The position numbers and the translations under genes were made by a program. This document shows, piece after piece, positions 61,838 through 64,000 of a DNA stretch of 64,000 bases (within the stretch, counting starts at the first letter, position 1; every line of letters starts with the position of its first letter). This stretch comes from Nocardiopsis sp. FIRDI 009 (GTDB lineage Bacteria > Actinomycetota > Actinomycetes > Streptosporangiales > Streptosporangiaceae). Where the stretch lies: contig NZ_QPNC01000017.1 of the NCBI RefSeq assembly GCF_003386285.1, positions 62,001-126,000 of the forward strand, read 5' to 3'. The notes below the pieces were generated by a model. That model saw nothing but the letters and a program-made list of their open reading frames with translations. It searched no databases and had not been told where the DNA came from.

Positions 61838-61999
61838 CCGCCGTCCTTCCCGAAGTGTGCTGACTCCAGGCTCACCCGACCGGGACCGGAGGGAAAGCCC
61901 CACCCCGAACCTGTGGACAACTCCCCCCTGCTCCGTCCCGCCGGGGACCGCCTGCCCTAGAGTCGGTGGTCTCAGCCGCGCGACCGGACAGGAGTGCCC

Positions 62000-62974
62000 G
62001 TGGACGTGAACGACCTGCCCGAGGGGATCACCCACCTGGGTGACGACGTCTTCGCCATCGACACGATGCTCGCCGGATACCCGGGTGTGGTCTCGGCCTA
62101 CCTGATCCGGTCCGAACGGCCGTGCGTCGTCGAGGTCGGCACCGCCGGTTCGGCGCCCGTCCTGCACCGTGCGATCTCCCACCTGGGGTTGGCCGCCGAG
62201 GACCTGGCGACCATCGTCGTCACGCACATCCACCTGGACCACGCGGGCGGCGCCGGGGACATGGCCGAGGTGTTTCCCGACGCGGAGATCGTCGTCCACG
62301 AACGCGGCGCCCGGCACCTGGCCGACCCGAGTCGGCTGATGAACAGTGCCGCGATGGTCTGGGGCGACCGGTTGGAGACCCTGTTCGGACACATGCGGCC
62401 CACCGAGGCGACCCGGATCCGCGCGGTCGGCGAGACCGGGGAGATCGACCTGGGCGGTGGCCGGCGTCTGGTGTCGCACTACGCGCCCGGACACGCCAAG
62501 CACCACATGGGCCTGGTCGACACCGCTACCGGCGACCTCTACGTCGGCGACGCCCTGGGGGTGTACAACCCGCTCACGGGCGACGTCCGCCCGGCGACCC
62601 CGCCCCCGGACTTCGATCTGGACGCGTGCCTGCGCACCCTTCGGCTGTTCGGAGACATCGAACCGCGGCGTCTGATGTTCTCCCACTTCGGTGCCGCGGA
62701 GTCGGTTCAGGAGACGATCGAGCGCGCGGAGGCCGAGCTGCGGACGTGGGTGGAGACCGTCCGCGAGGCCCACGGCACCGTCGGCGACCTGGACCACGCG
62801 ATCGCCATGGTCCGCGACAAGGTGATGACCCGGTACGCCCCGATGCCGGACCAGGCCGCCGGTGTCCTCGACACCCTCGCGGGGGCGGAGACCAACGTGT
62901 CCGGCATCGTGCACTGGTTGGACCGGTTGGAGGCCGAGCGGGCCGCGGAAAAGGACGTGCGGCCCGAGGGGTGA
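62000..62974 (+). CDS. Metallo-beta-lactamase fold hydrolase
   Basis: 324 residues; the GTG at 62000 is chosen because AGGAG is 5 bases away, while the GTG at 61994 would touch it. HxHxDH motif as VVTHIHLDHAGGAGD (about 74-88), YAPGHAKHHMG and GDLYVGDALGVYNP, ending with MFSHFGAAE. Binds two metals. Glyoxalase II/flavodiiron-like relatives; substrate unknown. Confidence 0.88.
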   Translation: MDVNDLPEGITHLGDDVFAIDTMLAGYPGVVSAYLIRSERPCVVEVGTAGSAPVLHRAISHLGLAAEDLATIVVTHIHLDHAGGAGDMAEVFPDAEIVVHERGARHLADPSRLMNSAAMVWGDRLETLFGHMRPTEATRIRAVGETGEIDLGGGRRLVSHYAPGHAKHHMGLVDTATGDLYVGDALGVYNPLTGDVRPATPPPDFDLDACLRTLRLFGDIEPRRLMFSHFGAAESVQETIERAEAELRTWVETVREAHGTVGDLDHAIAMVRDKVMTRYAPMPDQAAGVLDTLAGAETNVSGIVHWLDRLEAERAAEKDVRPEG

Positions 62975-62994
62975 CAGCACTAGGGTCACCCGGC

Positions 62995-63885
62995 ATGACG
63001 ATCCGAGAGCTCACCGCCGACGACGTCCCCGGCGCCCACCGCCTCCTGAGCGACGCCTTCCCCACTCTGGTCCTGTCCGAGGAGGCCGTGCGCTGGCGCC
63101 TCGAACACGGATCCCCCGGCGCGGACAACCGCGCCCTGGTCCGTGTACGGAACGGCCGGATCACGGGACACGTCCGTTCGGTGCTGCGCGACGGGGTCGG
63201 GACCACCCTGCTCATCGCGAGCGACGACGGGCCGGGCACGGACCTGTTGGCCGCCTCCGAGCGGAGTCTGGTCGAGCGGGGCGCCCGAAGCCTGCGTGTG
63301 ACGGTGGCCGAGGAGGGCGTACAGCGCGGCGGACGCTCCCTCCTCGCCTTCCTGGAGGGCGGCGAGGTGGTCGACACCCACCAGATCCTCGGACTCGACC
63401 TCCGCGACCTGCCGAACCTTCCGGCCGCGCCCCTCGGCGCGGAGCTGCGTGCGTGGCGCGAGTTCGAGCCGCGCGCGCTGTACGAGATCGACCGGCTCAC
63501 CAACGAGGACGAGCCGGGAGAAGCCGCCGCCTTCCCGTCCTTCGACGACTGGTACGCCGACACGTGGGGACACCCGCTCTCCGACCTGGACCTCAGTCTG
63601 GTGCTGCTGATCGACGGCAGGCCGGTGGCCATCACCTGTTACGTCTCGGACCGGAAGGCTCGGATGGAGTCGGCGATGACCGGTACCCTCCGCGAGTTCC
63701 GTGGCCGGGGGCTGGCGGGTTACGCCAAGACCGTCGCCCTGCACCGCGCACGGGAGTGGGGCTTCACTCACGCCTACACGGGCAACCACACGGACAACGC
63801 GCCCATGCTCGCGATCAACCGGAGTCTGGGTTACCGGCTCGTGGGCAGCGAGCACGTGTTCGTCAGGGAAGTCCCAGTTCCGTGA
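62995..63885 (+). CDS. GNAT family N-acetyltransferase
   Basis: 296 residues, two GNAT-like halves. N-terminal TIRELTADDVPGAHRLLSDA; C-terminal half with the acetyl-CoA loop TLREFRGRGLAGYAKTVAL and YTGNHTDNAPMLAINRSLGY. Such two-domain GNATs include mycothiol synthase relatives and antibiotic acetyltransferases; substrate not evident. Overlaps by 23 bases the end of a convergent gene. Confidence 0.85.
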   Translation: MTIRELTADDVPGAHRLLSDAFPTLVLSEEAVRWRLEHGSPGADNRALVRVRNGRITGHVRSVLRDGVGTTLLIASDDGPGTDLLAASERSLVERGARSLRVTVAEEGVQRGGRSLLAFLEGGEVVDTHQILGLDLRDLPNLPAAPLGAELRAWREFEPRALYEIDRLTNEDEPGEAAAFPSFDDWYADTWGHPLSDLDLSLVLLIDGRPVAITCYVSDRKARMESAMTGTLREFRGRGLAGYAKTVALHRAREWGFTHAYTGNHTDNAPMLAINRSLGYRLVGSEHVFVREVPVP

Positions 63886-64000
63886 GCAGGTGGGCGTACA
63901 GGCCGTCGGACCACGAGAGATCCTCGGGCAGGGAGGCGAACTCCCGTACCTCGACGGTCTCGAAGTCACCGCTCAACGGCGCGATATCGACGACCTGGGC
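63863..64000 (-). CDS. Unidentified protein, C-terminal end only
   Basis: The last 45 residues of a minus-strand gene whose start is beyond the window: the reading ends FASLPEDLSWSDGL then HLLTELGLP and a TGA at 63865-63863. Hydrophilic and probably helical at the end. Too little to name. The competing longer minus-strand frame through this region is the antisense of the GNAT gene. Confidence 0.5.
   Translation of the reverse strand, partial: AQVVDIAPLSGDFETVEVREFASLPEDLSWSDGLYAHLLTELGLP

Noticed and set aside
59123..62989. A 1288-codon open frame on the minus strand
   Set aside because: It is antisense to AAC(3), HAD, MBL and DUF1015 genes with good ribosome sites and motifs; its translation is Arg/Gly/His-rich without domains. 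Only the short SSB-like piece near 61837 inside it is meaningful.

Overview
The window is very GC-rich, uses GTG starts freely and packs its genes with 4-base stop/start overlaps. It carries actinobacterial marker genes (whiA, rbpA, steA/steB, tlyA-nadK-recN). It is a chromosomal segment of an actinomycete; Streptosporangiales/Nocardiopsis-like is my best guess, but no rRNA gene is present to confirm it.

Left end (1-13.1 kb): an accessory defence island. A six-gene, translationally coupled minus-strand operon (cas10, cas7, csx10, a double-Cas7 gene, csx19 and a large TIGR03986-type RAMP) looks like a type III-D CRISPR-Cas effector complex. The Cas10 has no HD nuclease domain and carries AGDD instead of GGDD at the palm active site. 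A cas6 lies just upstream. On the far side are a CARF-domain gene cut by the window edge, a small 'NLTPH' protein and an unrecognised Cys-rich protein with its own strong promoter. No CRISPR array is visible; it may lie beyond base 1. The likely logic is crRNA-guided RNA recognition, cyclic oligoadenylate synthesis, then activation of a CARF effector.

13.3-28.5 kb: a hypothetical gene, an acetate-type symporter with its DUF485 partner, a Lsr2-like small protein, an ACT-GNAT protein, and a complete histidine utilisation operon (hutH-hutU-M20 hydrolase-hutF-hutI). In that operon the M20 enzyme probably replaces HutG. A vapBC toxin-antitoxin pair and an IclR regulator follow.

28.4-45 kb: core genome. 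It holds rbpA, secG, tpiA-pgk-gapA, whiA, yvcK, rapZ, uvrC, an MscS channel, a Rieske protein, an RDD protein and uvrA. A probable LexA box sits on the uvrA promoter, and a DasR-like site lies upstream of gapA.

45-57.6 kb: terC with a probable yybP-ykoY manganese riboswitch, then tlyA-nadK-recN and a steA-steB-MraY-like-MurJ-like-glycosyltransferase operon pointing to septal or envelope glycopolymer work, plus a basic-tailed phasin-like protein and an SCP2-domain protein.

57.6-64 kb: a decayed TnpB relic, DUF1015, an AAC(3)-like acetyltransferase, a NagD-like HAD phosphatase, a decayed SSB paralogue, an MBL hydrolase, a GNAT enzyme and the end of one more gene.
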